Made by a program: the position numbers and the translations under genes. 64,000 nucleotides of DNA, from positions 62,001-126,000 of the forward strand of contig NZ_JAHWXP010000002.1 in NCBI RefSeq assembly GCF_019857185.1, written 5' to 3'. Source of the stretch: Alteriqipengyuania abyssalis. GTDB taxonomy: Bacteria > Pseudomonadota > Alphaproteobacteria > Sphingomonadales > Sphingomonadaceae. Shown in pieces: positions 54,147 through 62,985 of the stretch; position 1 is the stretch's first letter; every line of letters starts with the position of its first letter. Below the pieces are notes generated by a model that was not told the DNA's origin, made no database searches, and saw only the letters and a program-made list of their open reading frames with translations.

Positions 54147-55259
54147 ATGACCAAACCCGTTACCCTCTGGGGCCTGCCGCATTCCCTCTACACCGGCCGC
54201 GCGCGCAGCTATCTGCGCAAGCAGCGCATCGCCTATGTCGAGCGCCCGCCGACCGATCCCGAGTTCGCCAGCCGGGTGATGCCCACGATCGGCCGCGCGA
54301 TCATCCCGGTGGTGGAGCTGGCGGACGGGACGATCATCCAGGATACGGTCGACATCATCGACCATTTCGAGCGCGAGGGGACAGCGCAAGGCCCGGTGCC
54401 CCACCCCGCCTGCCCCGCCGACGCACGCCTGCTGGCGCTGGCGCATCTGTTCGAGCTCTACGCGGTCGACGGCCTCACCCGCCACGCGATGCACTATCGC
54501 TGGAGCTATCTGGGTGAGCAGGAGGCTTTCCTGCGTCACGCCTTCGCGACCGGCAGCGATGCAAGCCGCGCCGAGGCGACGATGGGGCGGATGCATTCCT
54601 ACCTGCCGATGCTGGGCGTCGATGCGGCAACGATTCCCGCGATCGAGGAGAGCTATCACGAGCTGCTCGCCGCGCTGGACGCGCATTTCGCGGTGTATCA
54701 GTTCCTGCTGGGCGCGAGCCCCAGTATTGCCGACTACGCCATGTTCGGCCCGCTGTTCGCACATCTGGGGCGCGATCCGGTACCGCTGGCGATCATGCAG
54801 CGCGAGGCACCGCACGTGTTCCGCTGGGTCGAGCGGATGCATGCGCCCGATCTCGACAGCGTGGACTATCCCACGCCCGCACCCGAGTTCCCCGATGACG
54901 AAGTGCCCGAAACACTTGCGCCGCTGCTCGCGCAGATCGGCCGCGAACTGATCCCCGACCTGACCGACCGGCTCACCTTCCTGCGCGACTACGTGGCGCA
55001 GCATCAGCCCAAGGCCGGCGATCCGGTGACGGACAGGCCGCACCGCCGCGTGATCGGGACGGTCGAGACCTCGTTCCGCGACGTGGCCTATACCGGCGGT
55101 GTGCAGCCTTACACCTTCTTCCTGTGGCAGCGGCTGATCGATGCGGGACGGCATCCAGAGGCGAGGGCGCTGTTCGCCAAACATGATCTGACGGCGTTTA
55201 TCGACATCGACCTGCCGATCCGCGTCGAACGTCGCGACCAGATCGAGGTGTGGGGCTGA
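54147..55259 (+). CDS. Glutathione S-transferase family protein, two-domain, 370 aa
   Basis: 370 residues from the ATG at 54147 (MTKPVTLWGLPHSLYTGRAR). N-terminal GST thioredoxin fold: PHSLYTGRARSYLRKQRIAY and AIIPVVELADGTIIQDTVDI. C-terminal helical domain includes LLGASPSIADYAMFGPLFAH with the N-capping Ser/Asp. A C-terminal extra part (about 230-370, with RVIGTVETSFRDVAYTGGVQ, YTFFLWQRLIDAG) is not typical of GSTs and suggests an added domain. The function is unknown. It follows nhaA by 110 bases. Confidence 0.82.
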   Translation: MTKPVTLWGLPHSLYTGRARSYLRKQRIAYVERPPTDPEFASRVMPTIGRAIIPVVELADGTIIQDTVDIIDHFEREGTAQGPVPHPACPADARLLALAHLFELYAVDGLTRHAMHYRWSYLGEQEAFLRHAFATGSDASRAEATMGRMHSYLPMLGVDAATIPAIEESYHELLAALDAHFAVYQFLLGASPSIADYAMFGPLFAHLGRDPVPLAIMQREAPHVFRWVERMHAPDLDSVDYPTPAPEFPDDEVPETLAPLLAQIGRELIPDLTDRLTFLRDYVAQHQPKAGDPVTDRPHRRVIGTVETSFRDVAYTGGVQPYTFFLWQRLIDAGRHPEARALFAKHDLTAFIDIDLPIRVERRDQIEVWG

Positions 55260-55363
55260 AGCAAGCCCAATAGGCCGCCCGGGCAAACCTGACAGGGTTT
55301 GTAACTGGAGCCCCGCGGCGCCCCGGCTACCTTGCGAACTCCACTTCGCCGGGAGCTTCATCC

Positions 55364-55885
55364 ATGAGTATCGCCTTCGCCCTCGGGCTCGCCCTGTCGC
55401 CTGCCCTTGCCTTGCAGAGCCTGACCATCGTCGACGGGCCCAAGCCCGACGCGAACGGCATGGCGGTCGACTATGGCAACGGCGTGTGCCGGGTCAGCGT
55501 GTTCGGCACGGATGGCGATGGCGAGCAAATCCGGGCCGAATTCTCGCGCCGGTTGCGCGACGGCAATCTGGGCGTGTCGCTCTACGGCCCGTTCATCCGG
55601 AAATTCCGCCAGGCCGATCCCGACGCGAACTATCCCGTCACGGTGGTGTTCGACACGGGCAGCAGCGCGCCCTCGCGCTCGGGCGGATACGATGTCGGCG
55701 GGTTCGAGGAATATGCCTGGGCCGGCTGGGGTCCGGGTGCGGCATCGGATGCCACCTACGCCGCATTGAAGGGGGCGAGCTCGTTCTCCGTCGAAATGGA
55801 TGGGAACAGCTACGGCCCCTTCACCTGGACCGGTACGGGCGCGGTGTGGACCGCGCTGGACGATTGCGAGACCGATAACAGCTGA
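55364..55885 (+). CDS. Secreted protein of unknown function
   Basis: 173 residues. Signal peptide MSIAFALGLALSPALA. The mature part is beta-rich and contains two Cys (NGVCRVSVFG and LDDCETDNS) that probably pair; motif GGFEEYAWAGWGPGAASDAT is Gly/Ala rich. Preceded by GGGAGC. I recognise no family. Its stop overlaps the start of the next secreted protein (TGATG), so the two form an operon. Confidence 0.65.
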   Translation: MSIAFALGLALSPALALQSLTIVDGPKPDANGMAVDYGNGVCRVSVFGTDGDGEQIRAEFSRRLRDGNLGVSLYGPFIRKFRQADPDANYPVTVVFDTGSSAPSRSGGYDVGGFEEYAWAGWGPGAASDATYAALKGASSFSVEMDGNSYGPFTWTGTGAVWTALDDCETDNS

Positions 55886-56799
55886 TGCCGTCCCGGCTGG
55901 TCCCGTTCGTCCTTGCCCTGCTGCTGCTGTCGACTGGAGGGGTCGCGGCAGCGCAGGGCAACGATACGCAAGGCGCACGCGCGCAATGGTGGTCCAGCCT
56001 GGAGGCGTGCAGTTCGCAGAACCGGCCCGCATGCGACCGGGCTGTGGAGCTTGCCGCGCAGCTGTTCGAACGCACCGACCGCGATGTCGCAACCACCTGG
56101 ATGAAGGCCTGCCTCGCCGGGGATCAGGACCGCTGCGAAATCGGCTACCGCCGGTTCAAGAACACGACTTTCGCGGAAGACCCGCACCCCATCTCCCACA
56201 TGTTCGCGCGCGTTTCCTGCTTTGCGGGAATATCCGATCTGTGCCGCCCGTGGGACGATTTCGAAACCACCGATCCGGGCAAGCGCGCGCTGGTGATGGC
56301 GGACATGTGCATGCAGGGCGCATTGCCCGACACGTGTTATCGCGCGCTGGCGTACTTCCGGAACGAGAAGGGCTTCTACAACGCGATCACCTACGACCTC
56401 GCGGAAACGCTGTGCGAGCGGTACGAATCGGGCAGCGCCTGCCGCGTCTGGGCGGAGGCGCTGGAGGCCAACTGGGATCATCGCCGCGCCTACCGGTTTC
56501 ATCGCAAGGCTTGCGAGACCGGATTGCAGGAAAGCTGCCCCGACGCCGCGCGGCTGAAGAAGCGCGTCGACTACGAAGATCGCCAGGCAGACGCCGCCCG
56601 AGAGGCGCAGGTGCGGCGCGAGGCGGCTGCACAGCAGGCCAGCGCATGGCGATCGCAGGCCTATAATGCGGGCTACACCTCGCCCGGCACCTACCGCGCG
56701 CCGACCACACCATTCGGCAGCTCGGCGCGCGATATCGCGAACTGGCAGCGGTACGAGAAGAACCTGTGCCTGGGCAATCCGGTCAACAAGTACTGCTGA
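55885..56799 (+). CDS. Secreted Cys-rich protein, Sel1-like repeats
   Basis: 304 residues with a signal peptide (MPSRLVPFVLALLLLSTGGV then AAAQ). About a dozen Cys occur in a regular pattern resembling degenerate Sel1/TPR-like helical repeats: LEACSSQNRPACDRAVELAA, MKACLAGDQDRCEIGY, VSCFAGISDLCRPWDD, KACETGLQESCPDAA. The C-terminus is Gln/Ala-rich then GSSARDIANWQRYEKNLCLG. Cys-linked helical repeats suggest an envelope scaffold protein. It overlaps the upstream secreted gene. Confidence 0.7.
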   Translation: MPSRLVPFVLALLLLSTGGVAAAQGNDTQGARAQWWSSLEACSSQNRPACDRAVELAAQLFERTDRDVATTWMKACLAGDQDRCEIGYRRFKNTTFAEDPHPISHMFARVSCFAGISDLCRPWDDFETTDPGKRALVMADMCMQGALPDTCYRALAYFRNEKGFYNAITYDLAETLCERYESGSACRVWAEALEANWDHRRAYRFHRKACETGLQESCPDAARLKKRVDYEDRQADAAREAQVRREAAAQQASAWRSQAYNAGYTSPGTYRAPTTPFGSSARDIANWQRYEKNLCLGNPVNKYC

Positions 56800-56850
56800 G
56801 AGAAAGGGCTACGTCGCAAGCCCGAAATGCCGCATCGGCGGGCGCTGGCG

Positions 56851-57828
56851 TTAGATAAGCCCGGCGGTGAAGGCGATATAGAGCGCGTAACCGGCCACCA
56901 GCGCCAGACCTTCGATTCGCGAGAGCCTCGCGCCGGTCCACGCCATCGCCATCACCGCTAGCGAGATCGCGATCAGCAGCGGCAGATCGAAGCCGAGGAT
57001 CGATTCGGGCACCGTCGTGGGGGCGATCGTCCCCGTGACCCCGCCGATGAACAGCACGTTGTAGATGTTTGACCCGAGCACGTTGCCCAGCGCGACTTCG
57101 GACTGCTTGCGCAGCGCAGCGACTGCCGAGGTCACCAGTTCAGGGAGCGAGGTGCCGACCGCCACGATGGTCAGGCCGACCAGCGTCTCCGACATGCCGA
57201 ATTCTCTGGCGATGGTGACCGCCGCATTGACCAGCAGCGTGCCGCCCCCGACGATGCAGGCCAGCCCCGCCAGCAGGAAGGCGAGCGACACGGCCCAGCC
57301 GGACTGGCGCTGCGTCTGGGTACCGAGCGCGGGGTCGATATTCTCCAGCGCCGCCGCCTTGTCGAACGCGGCGCTGTGCGCGGCGGCGCGCTTTTCCTGC
57401 CGGTAGGCGAGCACGAGGTAGCCGACCATCAGCACGATCAGCGTCAGCCCGGCCACCCTGCCCAGCCCGGTGGTCAGACCGAGTGCCAGCAGCGCGACCG
57501 CCGCCAGCACGCCGACACCGCCATCGCGCCACAGCGTGCCGCGCGCGACCGCTATCGGGGCAAGCAGCACCGCCACGCCGAGGATGAGCATGCTGTTGGC
57601 GATGTTGGAGCCGACGATATTGCCCAGCGCAATGCCGGGCGAGCCTGCGAGGGCCGCCTGCACGCTCGCGGCGAGTTCGGGCATCGAGGTGCCCATGCCG
57701 ACGATGGTCAGGCCGATCATCAGCGGCGATACGCCCAGCTTGCCCGCGATCGCGACCGCGCCGCGCACCAGCAGCTCGCCGCCCACCACCAGCAGGACGA
57801 GGCCCGCAATCAGGAGAAGAATAGTCAT
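56851..57828 (-). CDS. Calcium/sodium antiporter (CaCA, YrbG-like)
   Basis: 325 residues from the ATG at 57828, about 10 transmembrane segments. Two inverted alpha repeats typical of Ca2+/cation antiporters: GMGTSMPELAASVQAALAG, ALGNIVGSNIANSMLILGVA in the first, and VAVGTSLPELVTSAVAALRK, VALGNVLGSNIYNVLFIGGV in the second, each with the ion-binding Glu and Asn. It is an inner-membrane Na+/Ca2+ exchanger by family. Its start overlaps the stop of the upstream small membrane gene (ATGA). Confidence 0.93.
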   Translation of the reverse strand: MTILLLIAGLVLLVVGGELLVRGAVAIAGKLGVSPLMIGLTIVGMGTSMPELAASVQAALAGSPGIALGNIVGSNIANSMLILGVAVLLAPIAVARGTLWRDGGVGVLAAVALLALGLTTGLGRVAGLTLIVLMVGYLVLAYRQEKRAAAHSAAFDKAAALENIDPALGTQTQRQSGWAVSLAFLLAGLACIVGGGTLLVNAAVTIAREFGMSETLVGLTIVAVGTSLPELVTSAVAALRKQSEVALGNVLGSNIYNVLFIGGVTGTIAPTTVPESILGFDLPLLIAISLAVMAMAWTGARLSRIEGLALVAGYALYIAFTAGLI

Positions 57829-58076
57829 GGGAGGAAATCCAGCATGACGCGCAGGCCACCCAGCAGGGCGGCGGCGGCGGTGGCCTTGGCTGCTCTGGCA
57901 TTGAGGATCTGCGCGCGGTTGAGGGCGACGACCAGCCGGTTGATATCGGCATAGTCGAAGGTTTCGTGCTTGCTGACCCGGCGCACGCGCTTGCCGCTCG
58001 CGCGTAGCCAGAAACACGCGGAGAGAACGGCCGCGACTACGATCGCCGCATCGAGGAGATAGACGATGGCCTGCAT
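57825..58076 (-). CDS. Small membrane protein
   Basis: 83 residues from the ATG at 58076 (a GTG one codon earlier is also open). One N-terminal transmembrane segment (AIVYLLDAAIVVAAVLSACFWL), then RASGKRVRRVSKHETFDYAD and an Ala-rich helix ending in LLGGLRVMLDFLP. No family recognised. It is translationally coupled to the Ca2+/Na+ antiporter through an ATGA overlap. Confidence 0.65.
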   Translation of the reverse strand: MQAIVYLLDAAIVVAAVLSACFWLRASGKRVRRVSKHETFDYADINRLVVALNRAQILNARAAKATAAAALLGGLRVMLDFLP

Positions 58077-58349
58077 CACAGGCGATTCGCCTTACGGGAC
58101 GGCGCTACCGAAGGTGCGCGGGGAGATGAGTGCCAGAAGGACATGGGAAACGGACCGGGTTGAGCTGCGGAGAACATCTCGTTCCGACATCACGAGCGCG
58201 CCAAACGCGCTCGCCAGAGGGGCCCGGTAACGTTACGTCTTTTATAATTCGCGGTAGTGCCCTGCGCAATCAAGATCGATGCGCGAACAGCGCCTTGCGC
58301 CAATCCGCCTGGCCTGCCTTACGCCCTGTCAGATCGGGCGCGCAGTCGG

Positions 58350-58892
58350 TTACTCCGCCGCTTCGCGCGGCAGGTCCTGCTCGGCATCGCCATCAGCAGG
58401 GGCACCTTCGCGGCGGTTGCGCCCGGCTTCGGGCAGATCCTTGCGGGCCATCATGTTGAGGTCCGCCGGGCCCAGAATGCGCCCGTCATGCGCCAGCATC
58501 GCGACCGGGCCGATCGGCATGCGGTCGCGCTCGTCGACGATCACCGGGTCCATGCCGATGCCTTCGACACCGTATTTGAGGCCCCAGTGACGCAGCGAGA
58601 CCATCGCGGGTAGCAGGTCGAAGCCCTTCTCGGTCAGCGCATATTCCACCCGGCGGCGATCCTGTTCGTCCTGCACCCGGTCGAGAATGCCGTGTTCGAC
58701 CAGCCGACTGAGCCGGTTGGACAGGATATTGCGGGCAATGCCCAGCTCGCTCAGGAATTCCTCGAAGTGGTGCACGCCGTTGAAGCTGGCGCGCAGGATC
58801 ATGAAGCTCCAGCGTTCGCCCATCACCTCCAGCGCGGCGGGCAGCCCGCAGGCGCTCAGCTCCTTCAGCGGTTCGCGAACGTCTGTACCCAT
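58350..58892 (-). CDS. HxlR family winged-helix regulator
   Basis: 180 residues from the ATG at 58892 (MGTDVREPLKELSACGLPAA) with AGAGG 6 bases upstream; a TTG five codons earlier is also open. The HxlR winged helix is plain: GERWSFMILRASFNGVHHFE, EFLSELGIARNILSNRLSRL, with the characteristic N-terminal Cys (ELSACGLP) that in HypR/YodB-type regulators senses disulfide or quinone stress. The C-terminal part is longer than the ~110-residue core and charged. It is divergent from the CC_3452-like gene. Confidence 0.9.
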   Translation of the reverse strand: MGTDVREPLKELSACGLPAALEVMGERWSFMILRASFNGVHHFEEFLSELGIARNILSNRLSRLVEHGILDRVQDEQDRRRVEYALTEKGFDLLPAMVSLRHWGLKYGVEGIGMDPVIVDERDRMPIGPVAMLAHDGRILGPADLNMMARKDLPEAGRNRREGAPADGDAEQDLPREAAE

Positions 58893-59055
58893 CGTCAACC
58901 TCTCCAAATGGCAGGCTTACCCCAAATGTGCGGGGTCACAAAATTGAAACTCGGTTTTTAGTTGCAACCTGCAACCTAGTACGATAGGTAGTGATTCGCA
59001 ACCTAAACTGTCCGGGCAGTTCTGCGGCCCGATTATTGCCAAACAGGAGATCGAG

Positions 59056-59403
59056 ATGACCAACCGCGTGAACCCCCTTCGCCAGCTTGCCATCGGCAGC
59101 GTTGCCGTGCTGACCACCGCGCTCACCTTCGGCGCCACGGTGACCCCGGCCCCGGCCTACGCCCAGTCCGGTGCCTATTACCGCGCCACGCTGCAGCAGC
59201 CGGTCGAAAAGCGGACCGAGATCATCCGCGGCGGCACCTTCATCTGCTCGGGCACCGTGTGCGTCGGCACCAAGGCCCGCTCGCGCCCCGAACTGGTGTG
59301 CAAGAAGCTGGCCGGCGAATTCGGCCCGGTCGCGAGCTTCTCGGTCGCGGGCAAGGACGTGGACGAGGCAACCCTCGCCAGCTGCAAGACCGAAGAAGCC
59401 TGA
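59056..59403 (+). CDS. CC_3452-family secreted protein
   Basis: 115 residues, with AGGAGATCGAG upstream. Signal peptide through PAPAYAQS. The family core is visible: YYRATLQQPVEKRTEIIRGG, TFICSGTVCVGTKARSRPEL, VCKKLAGEFGPVASFSVAGK, and a final Cys in ASCKTEEA; four Cys form likely disulfides. CC_3452 proteins are widespread in Sphingomonadales and Caulobacterales but have no known function. It is divergent from an HxlR regulator and has its own terminator. Confidence 0.82.
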   Translation: MTNRVNPLRQLAIGSVAVLTTALTFGATVTPAPAYAQSGAYYRATLQQPVEKRTEIIRGGTFICSGTVCVGTKARSRPELVCKKLAGEFGPVASFSVAGKDVDEATLASCKTEEA

Positions 59404-59450
59404 TCGAACGATCCACCTGCCGGTCGGCCTCCCAGACGACCGGCAAAGGA

Positions 59451-59486
59451 AAAGCCCTCCGGCCATCATGGCCTGGAGGGCTTTTT
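59451..59486 (+). terminator. Intrinsic terminator after the CC_3452-like gene
   Basis: Stem AAAGCCCTCCGGCC / GGCC-T-GGAGGGCTTT with an ATCAT loop and a run of T. One bulged T interrupts the right arm. It lies 47 bases after the stop. Confidence 0.85.
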
Positions 59487-59586
59487 CATGGCGTCGCCAA
59501 TAGACGCAGCAAAGGGAACGCGGGGCCCGATGGCCCCACGCTCCGCTCGCGAAACTCTATCCGATGATAGCAGCCACCGGGGCGAA

Positions 59587-59712
59587 TCAGCCCTGGCGCG
59601 CCTTCATCCGCTTGTTCGTCTTGTTGATCACATAGGTCCGGCCGCGACGACGGATCACGCGGTTATCGCGGTGACGGTTCTTGAGCGACTTGAGGCTGTT
59701 GCGAATCTTCAT
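59587..59712 (-). CDS. rpmJ: 50S ribosomal protein L36
   Basis: 41 residues, [20 protein letters not shown], then [20 protein letters not shown] and a final G. This is the zinc-free L36 type (YkgO-like): the four Cys/His zinc ligands are absent. Start ATG at 59712, TGA at 59587-59589. Confidence 0.93.
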   Translation of the reverse strand: MKIRNSLKSLKNRHRDNRVIRRRGRTYVINKTNKRMKARQG

Positions 59713-59976
59713 GGCACTACCCTGGAAAAATCATCGACCGAAAAAAATCGACTGCAAAAGAAACGGCACCGCAGAACAGCCTGCGATGCCGGCATCATTG
59801 CCGCGCTATCTAGCCACGAAGGCTTCAAAGTCAAGCATCGCGGACGCGAGCACCGGCGCGGCCCACGCGACGAGGCGCGCGACAGGGCACGCTTTGCCCG
59901 GTCCATGCGTTATCGCCATGCCAGACCCGGTTTCGCGCCGGAATTCAAGCACTATCGCCAGAGGATGCCCACCGCC

Positions 59977-60597
59977 ATGATCGCCCGCCACAGGACTTTC
60001 GCCCTTATCGCAGCGATCGCCACGCTGCCGCTTTCCGCATGCACCACCGCGCGCCCTGCCGGCCCGATCGAGGTGACCCGCTTCATCGCGCCCGATTCGC
60101 GCGCGCAGCTGGGCGACACCACGCTCAGGGTGGAAACCGCGCCCGGATCGCAAGAGCAGGGCCTCGCGATGCTGCCTTACACGCAGGCTGTGGCGCGCGA
60201 GCTGAGCACGTTCGGCTATGCCGAGAACGCTCGACCTTCAGCGCGGCAGCTCGCCAGCGTCAGTGTCGAGCGCGAGCAGCTGACCGAAGGCGGGCGGCGC
60301 AGCCCGGTCTCGGTCGGCGCGGGCGGATCGGCAGGCAGCTACGGCAGCGGCGTAGGGCTGGGCGTCGGCATCAATCTGGGCGGCGGCGCGGACGAGCGAG
60401 TGATCACCCGCCTCTCTGTCAGTCTTCGCGACGTGACAAGCGGCACCGTGTTGTGGGAAGGGCGCGCGCGACTCGACGCGCCGGTCGGCTCCCGTCTTGC
60501 ACAAAGCGATGCAGCGGCAGCGGCTCTCGCCGAGGCGCTGTTCCGGGGCTTCCCCGGCAACAGCGGTGAAACCATCGAAGTGGAGGTCAATCCTTGA
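59977..60597 (+). CDS. DUF4136-like lipoprotein
   Basis: 206 residues from the ATG at 59977 ([20 protein letters not shown] then AC), lipobox LSAC. Mature part: [40 protein letters not shown], a Gly-rich turn ([15 protein letters not shown]) and [18 protein letters not shown], ending [20 protein letters not shown]. The end and general layout match the lipoprotein at 25423. Envelope location is clear, function is not. Its stop overlaps the TTG start of the M14 carboxypeptidase, with GGAGG in its last codons serving as ribosome-binding site. Confidence 0.82.
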   Translation: MIARHRTFALIAAIATLPLSACTTARPAGPIEVTRFIAPDSRAQLGDTTLRVETAPGSQEQGLAMLPYTQAVARELSTFGYAENARPSARQLASVSVEREQLTEGGRRSPVSVGAGGSAGSYGSGVGLGVGINLGGGADERVITRLSVSLRDVTSGTVLWEGRARLDAPVGSRLAQSDAAAAALAEALFRGFPGNSGETIEVEVNP

Positions 60598-61733
60598 GCA
60601 ATATCACCATCGACACAGGCTTCGACAGCGGCAGCATCGAGGTCATGACCGTGCATCAGGCGAGCGCGATGCTGCGTCTGAAGAACGACCACCAGAGCGA
60701 GTTCAAGCAGTGGTTCCACTTCCGCGTCGCCAATACCGGCGGGCGCGAGCTGGTGATCAAGATCGTCGGCCTGAACGACAGCGCCTATCCGGCGGGCTGG
60801 CCCGATTACAACGCCTGCGTCAGCGAAGACCGCGCCTTCTGGGGCCGCGCACCCTCCACCTTCGACAAGGACGAGGAAGGCGGCACGCTGACGATCCGCT
60901 TCACCCCGACCTGCGATCTGGTGTGGTTCGCCTATTTCGCGCCGTTCTCGATGGAACGGCACCACGATCTGGTCGCCGAATGCGCGAGCACCGAAGGCGT
61001 GACCTACCGCAAGCTGGGCGAAACGCTCGACGGGCAGCCGCTCGACTGCCTCGAAATGGGCGAGGGCGAGACGCAGGTGTGGCTCTACGGCCGCCAGCAC
61101 CCGGGCGAGAGCATGGCCGAATGGTGGATGGAAGGCGCGCTCGAAGTGCTCGGCAATCCGGCGGATACGCTGGGCCGCGCGCTGCGCGAGAAGTGCCGGT
61201 TCCACGTGGTGCCCAACTGCAACCCCGACGGCAGCCGCCGCGGCCATCTGCGGACCAATGCCAAGGGCGTGAACCTCAACCGCGAATGGGCCGAACCCAC
61301 CGCCGAAAATTCGCCCGAAGTGCTCGCGATCCGCAATGCGATGGACGACACCGGGGTGCATTTCGCGATGGACGTCCACGGCGACGAGGCGATCGACGCG
61401 GTGTTCCTCGCCGGGTTCGAGGGCATTCCGAGCTGGAGCGACGAGCATGGCGAGCGGTTCTATCGCTACCAGCGCATTCTCGAACGCCGCAGCCCCGATT
61501 TCCAGACCGCCAAGGGCTATCCCAAGTCCGGTCCGGGCAAGGCCAACCTGACGATCAGCACCAACCAGGTGGCGGAGCGCTATGCCGCGACCGCAATGAC
61601 GCTGGAGATGCCGTTCAAGGACAATGCCGACTATCCCGACGAACTGCAGGGATGGAGCCCCGAACGCTCCAAGCTGCTCGCCCGCGATTGCCTCGGCGCG
61701 CTGCTCGAATGGCTCGAGAGCGACGAGGGGTAG
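60594..61733 (+). CDS. M14-family zinc carboxypeptidase (cytosolic carboxypeptidase-like)
   Basis: 379 residues from a TTG at 60594; GGAGG at 60582-60586 is 7 bases upstream, which fixes this unusual start. N-terminal beta-rich domain (about 1-130: [40 protein letters not shown]) resembles that of cytosolic carboxypeptidases. Zinc ligands HxxE in [16 protein letters not shown] and His in [15 protein letters not shown]; catalytic Glu in [10 protein letters not shown]; Arg in [20 protein letters not shown]. No signal peptide, so cytosolic. Substrates of bacterial members are unknown. Confidence 0.9.
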   Translation: MSNITIDTGFDSGSIEVMTVHQASAMLRLKNDHQSEFKQWFHFRVANTGGRELVIKIVGLNDSAYPAGWPDYNACVSEDRAFWGRAPSTFDKDEEGGTLTIRFTPTCDLVWFAYFAPFSMERHHDLVAECASTEGVTYRKLGETLDGQPLDCLEMGEGETQVWLYGRQHPGESMAEWWMEGALEVLGNPADTLGRALREKCRFHVVPNCNPDGSRRGHLRTNAKGVNLNREWAEPTAENSPEVLAIRNAMDDTGVHFAMDVHGDEAIDAVFLAGFEGIPSWSDEHGERFYRYQRILERRSPDFQTAKGYPKSGPGKANLTISTNQVAERYAATAMTLEMPFKDNADYPDELQGWSPERSKLLARDCLGALLEWLESDEG

Positions 61734-61757
61734 CGCCCGTTCTGATCAACCGCCCAT

Positions 61758-61834
61758 CCTGAGCCTGTCGAAGGATCGCCCTTTCTTTCATGCCTGGCTC
61801 CGAAGAAGAAAGGCAGCCCTTCGACAGGCTCAGG
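61758..61834. repeat. Inverted-repeat element between M14 gene and cdd
   Basis: Perfect 17-bp arms CCTGAGCCTGTCGAAGG (61758-61774) and its complement (61818-61834), with an inner CTTTCTT / AAGAAAG pair. The core TTCGACAGGCTCAGG is a palindrome I recognise as common in sphingomonad intergenic regions. It lies between convergent genes and may serve as a bidirectional terminator. Confidence 0.75.
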
Positions 61835-61863
61835 GCAAGCGGATTAGTTTGTCAGAGCAAAGT

Positions 61864-62280
61864 CTAATCCAGATGCGCCGGGCCGAAGCCGTGCGGCAGC
61901 AGGTCCGACAGGCGCAGTTCCATCACCTCATGCGCGCCGACGCACAGGATCGCCGGGTCCGTACCGCCGAGCTGGGCGATTTCGTTGAGCACCTGGCGGC
62001 AGCGCCCGCACGGGGTGATCGGGGCATCGCCGCCCTTGCCCTTCGGCCCGGTCACCGCGAGCCGCTCCAGCCCGCCGCGCCGCCCTTCGGCCAGCGCCTT
62101 GGCGACCGCGACCGTCTCCGCGCAGAGCGACAGGCCGTAGCTCGCGTTCTCGATATTGGTGCCGGTGATGATCGCCCCGTCGGCAAAGCGCAGCGCGGCG
62201 CCGACCGGATAGTCCGAATAGGGCGCATAGGCCGTGGCCGCCGCCTCGCGCGCTGCGGCAATCAGTTCGTCATCATTCAC
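61864..62280 (-). CDS. cdd: Cytidine deaminase
   Basis: 138 residues from the GTG at 62280, overlapping the GH25-like stop (GTGA); an ATG at 62298 is in frame. Deaminates cytidine and deoxycytidine for pyrimidine salvage. Zinc motifs: TNIENASYGLSLCAETVAVA (C-A-E) and TPCGRCRQVLNEI (P-C-x-x-C); YAPYSDYPVGAALRFADG at the start. Homotetrameric size. Confidence 0.94.
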   Translation of the reverse strand: MNDDELIAAAREAAATAYAPYSDYPVGAALRFADGAIITGTNIENASYGLSLCAETVAVAKALAEGRRGGLERLAVTGPKGKGGDAPITPCGRCRQVLNEIAQLGGTDPAILCVGAHEVMELRLSDLLPHGFGPAHLD

Positions 62281-62978
62281 GGTCGCACCACCATCCATTC
62301 GATCGGCTCCTCGCTACCGGGGCCCACATAATTCTCGTTCGCGGTCCACAGCAGCCAGGGCCGCCCGCCATAATCCGGCTCGAACCGCGTGCGCACCAGC
62401 CACAGGTTACGCTCGATCCGCGCGGCGACGCCGTGCGCGGCCTCGAACTCGCGGCTCACCTTGAGGATCGCCGGCTTGCCCGCATGGGCCTCTATCTGGT
62501 TGGCAAGGATCGTCAGCTCGCTGCGCACCTGCCCGCTATCGACCGGATCGATGCAGTCCGCGCCGGGATCGCTTAGCTCGATCGCAGGCGGCAGCAGCGC
62601 GGGATCGCGCGGTACGATGGTGACGAAGTTGGCCGACTGCCCGTCTGCCGGGACACACGGATCGAATCGGTGGACCGCACCGACCTCCAGCCCCGCCTTG
62701 CGCGCGGCGACCAGCGCGCGGGTGAATTCCGCCGACCGCTCGCCATCGCCCGCGCTGGCGGAGAGATAGACGAAATCGGCGCCGCTGCCTTTCAGCACCT
62801 CGAAATTGACGCCCGCAGTGCCACGCGAAAGGTCCACGCCCTGTTCGGGAAACGCGCTTTCCTCGGGCCGCCAGTGGCGCAGATCCTGATAGAGCCACAC
62901 GGCAACGCCCACCGGCGCCGCGATCAGCAGCACCAGCAGCGCCTTGAACCACAGCGGGCGCTTGGTCTTGCGGGCCAT
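62277..62978 (-). CDS. GH25 (lysozyme-like) membrane-anchored protein, active site degenerate
   Basis: 233 residues from the ATG at 62978 (MARKTKRPLWFKALLVLLIA), a single N-terminal membrane anchor. The rest follows the GH25 fold: QGVDLSRGTAGVNFEVLKGS, FVYLSASAGDGERSAEFTRA, GLEVGAVHRFDPC. In active GH25 muramidases the catalytic Asp-x-Glu follows a leucine-rich strand; here PAIELSDPGADC has Glu-x-Ser, and the T-E-G of the first loop reads S-A-G. So catalysis is doubtful and a binding role is possible. It overlaps cdd and follows UPF0262 closely. Confidence 0.7.
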   Translation of the reverse strand: MARKTKRPLWFKALLVLLIAAPVGVAVWLYQDLRHWRPEESAFPEQGVDLSRGTAGVNFEVLKGSGADFVYLSASAGDGERSAEFTRALVAARKAGLEVGAVHRFDPCVPADGQSANFVTIVPRDPALLPPAIELSDPGADCIDPVDSGQVRSELTILANQIEAHAGKPAILKVSREFEAAHGVAARIERNLWLVRTRFEPDYGGRPWLLWTANENYVGPGSEEPIEWMVVRP

Positions 62979-62985
62979 TGTGCGC

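Noticed and set aside
58227-58236. Palindrome GTAACGTTAC in the HxlR-side intergenic region
   Set aside because: Single short palindrome far from both starts; expected by chance in 64 kb.
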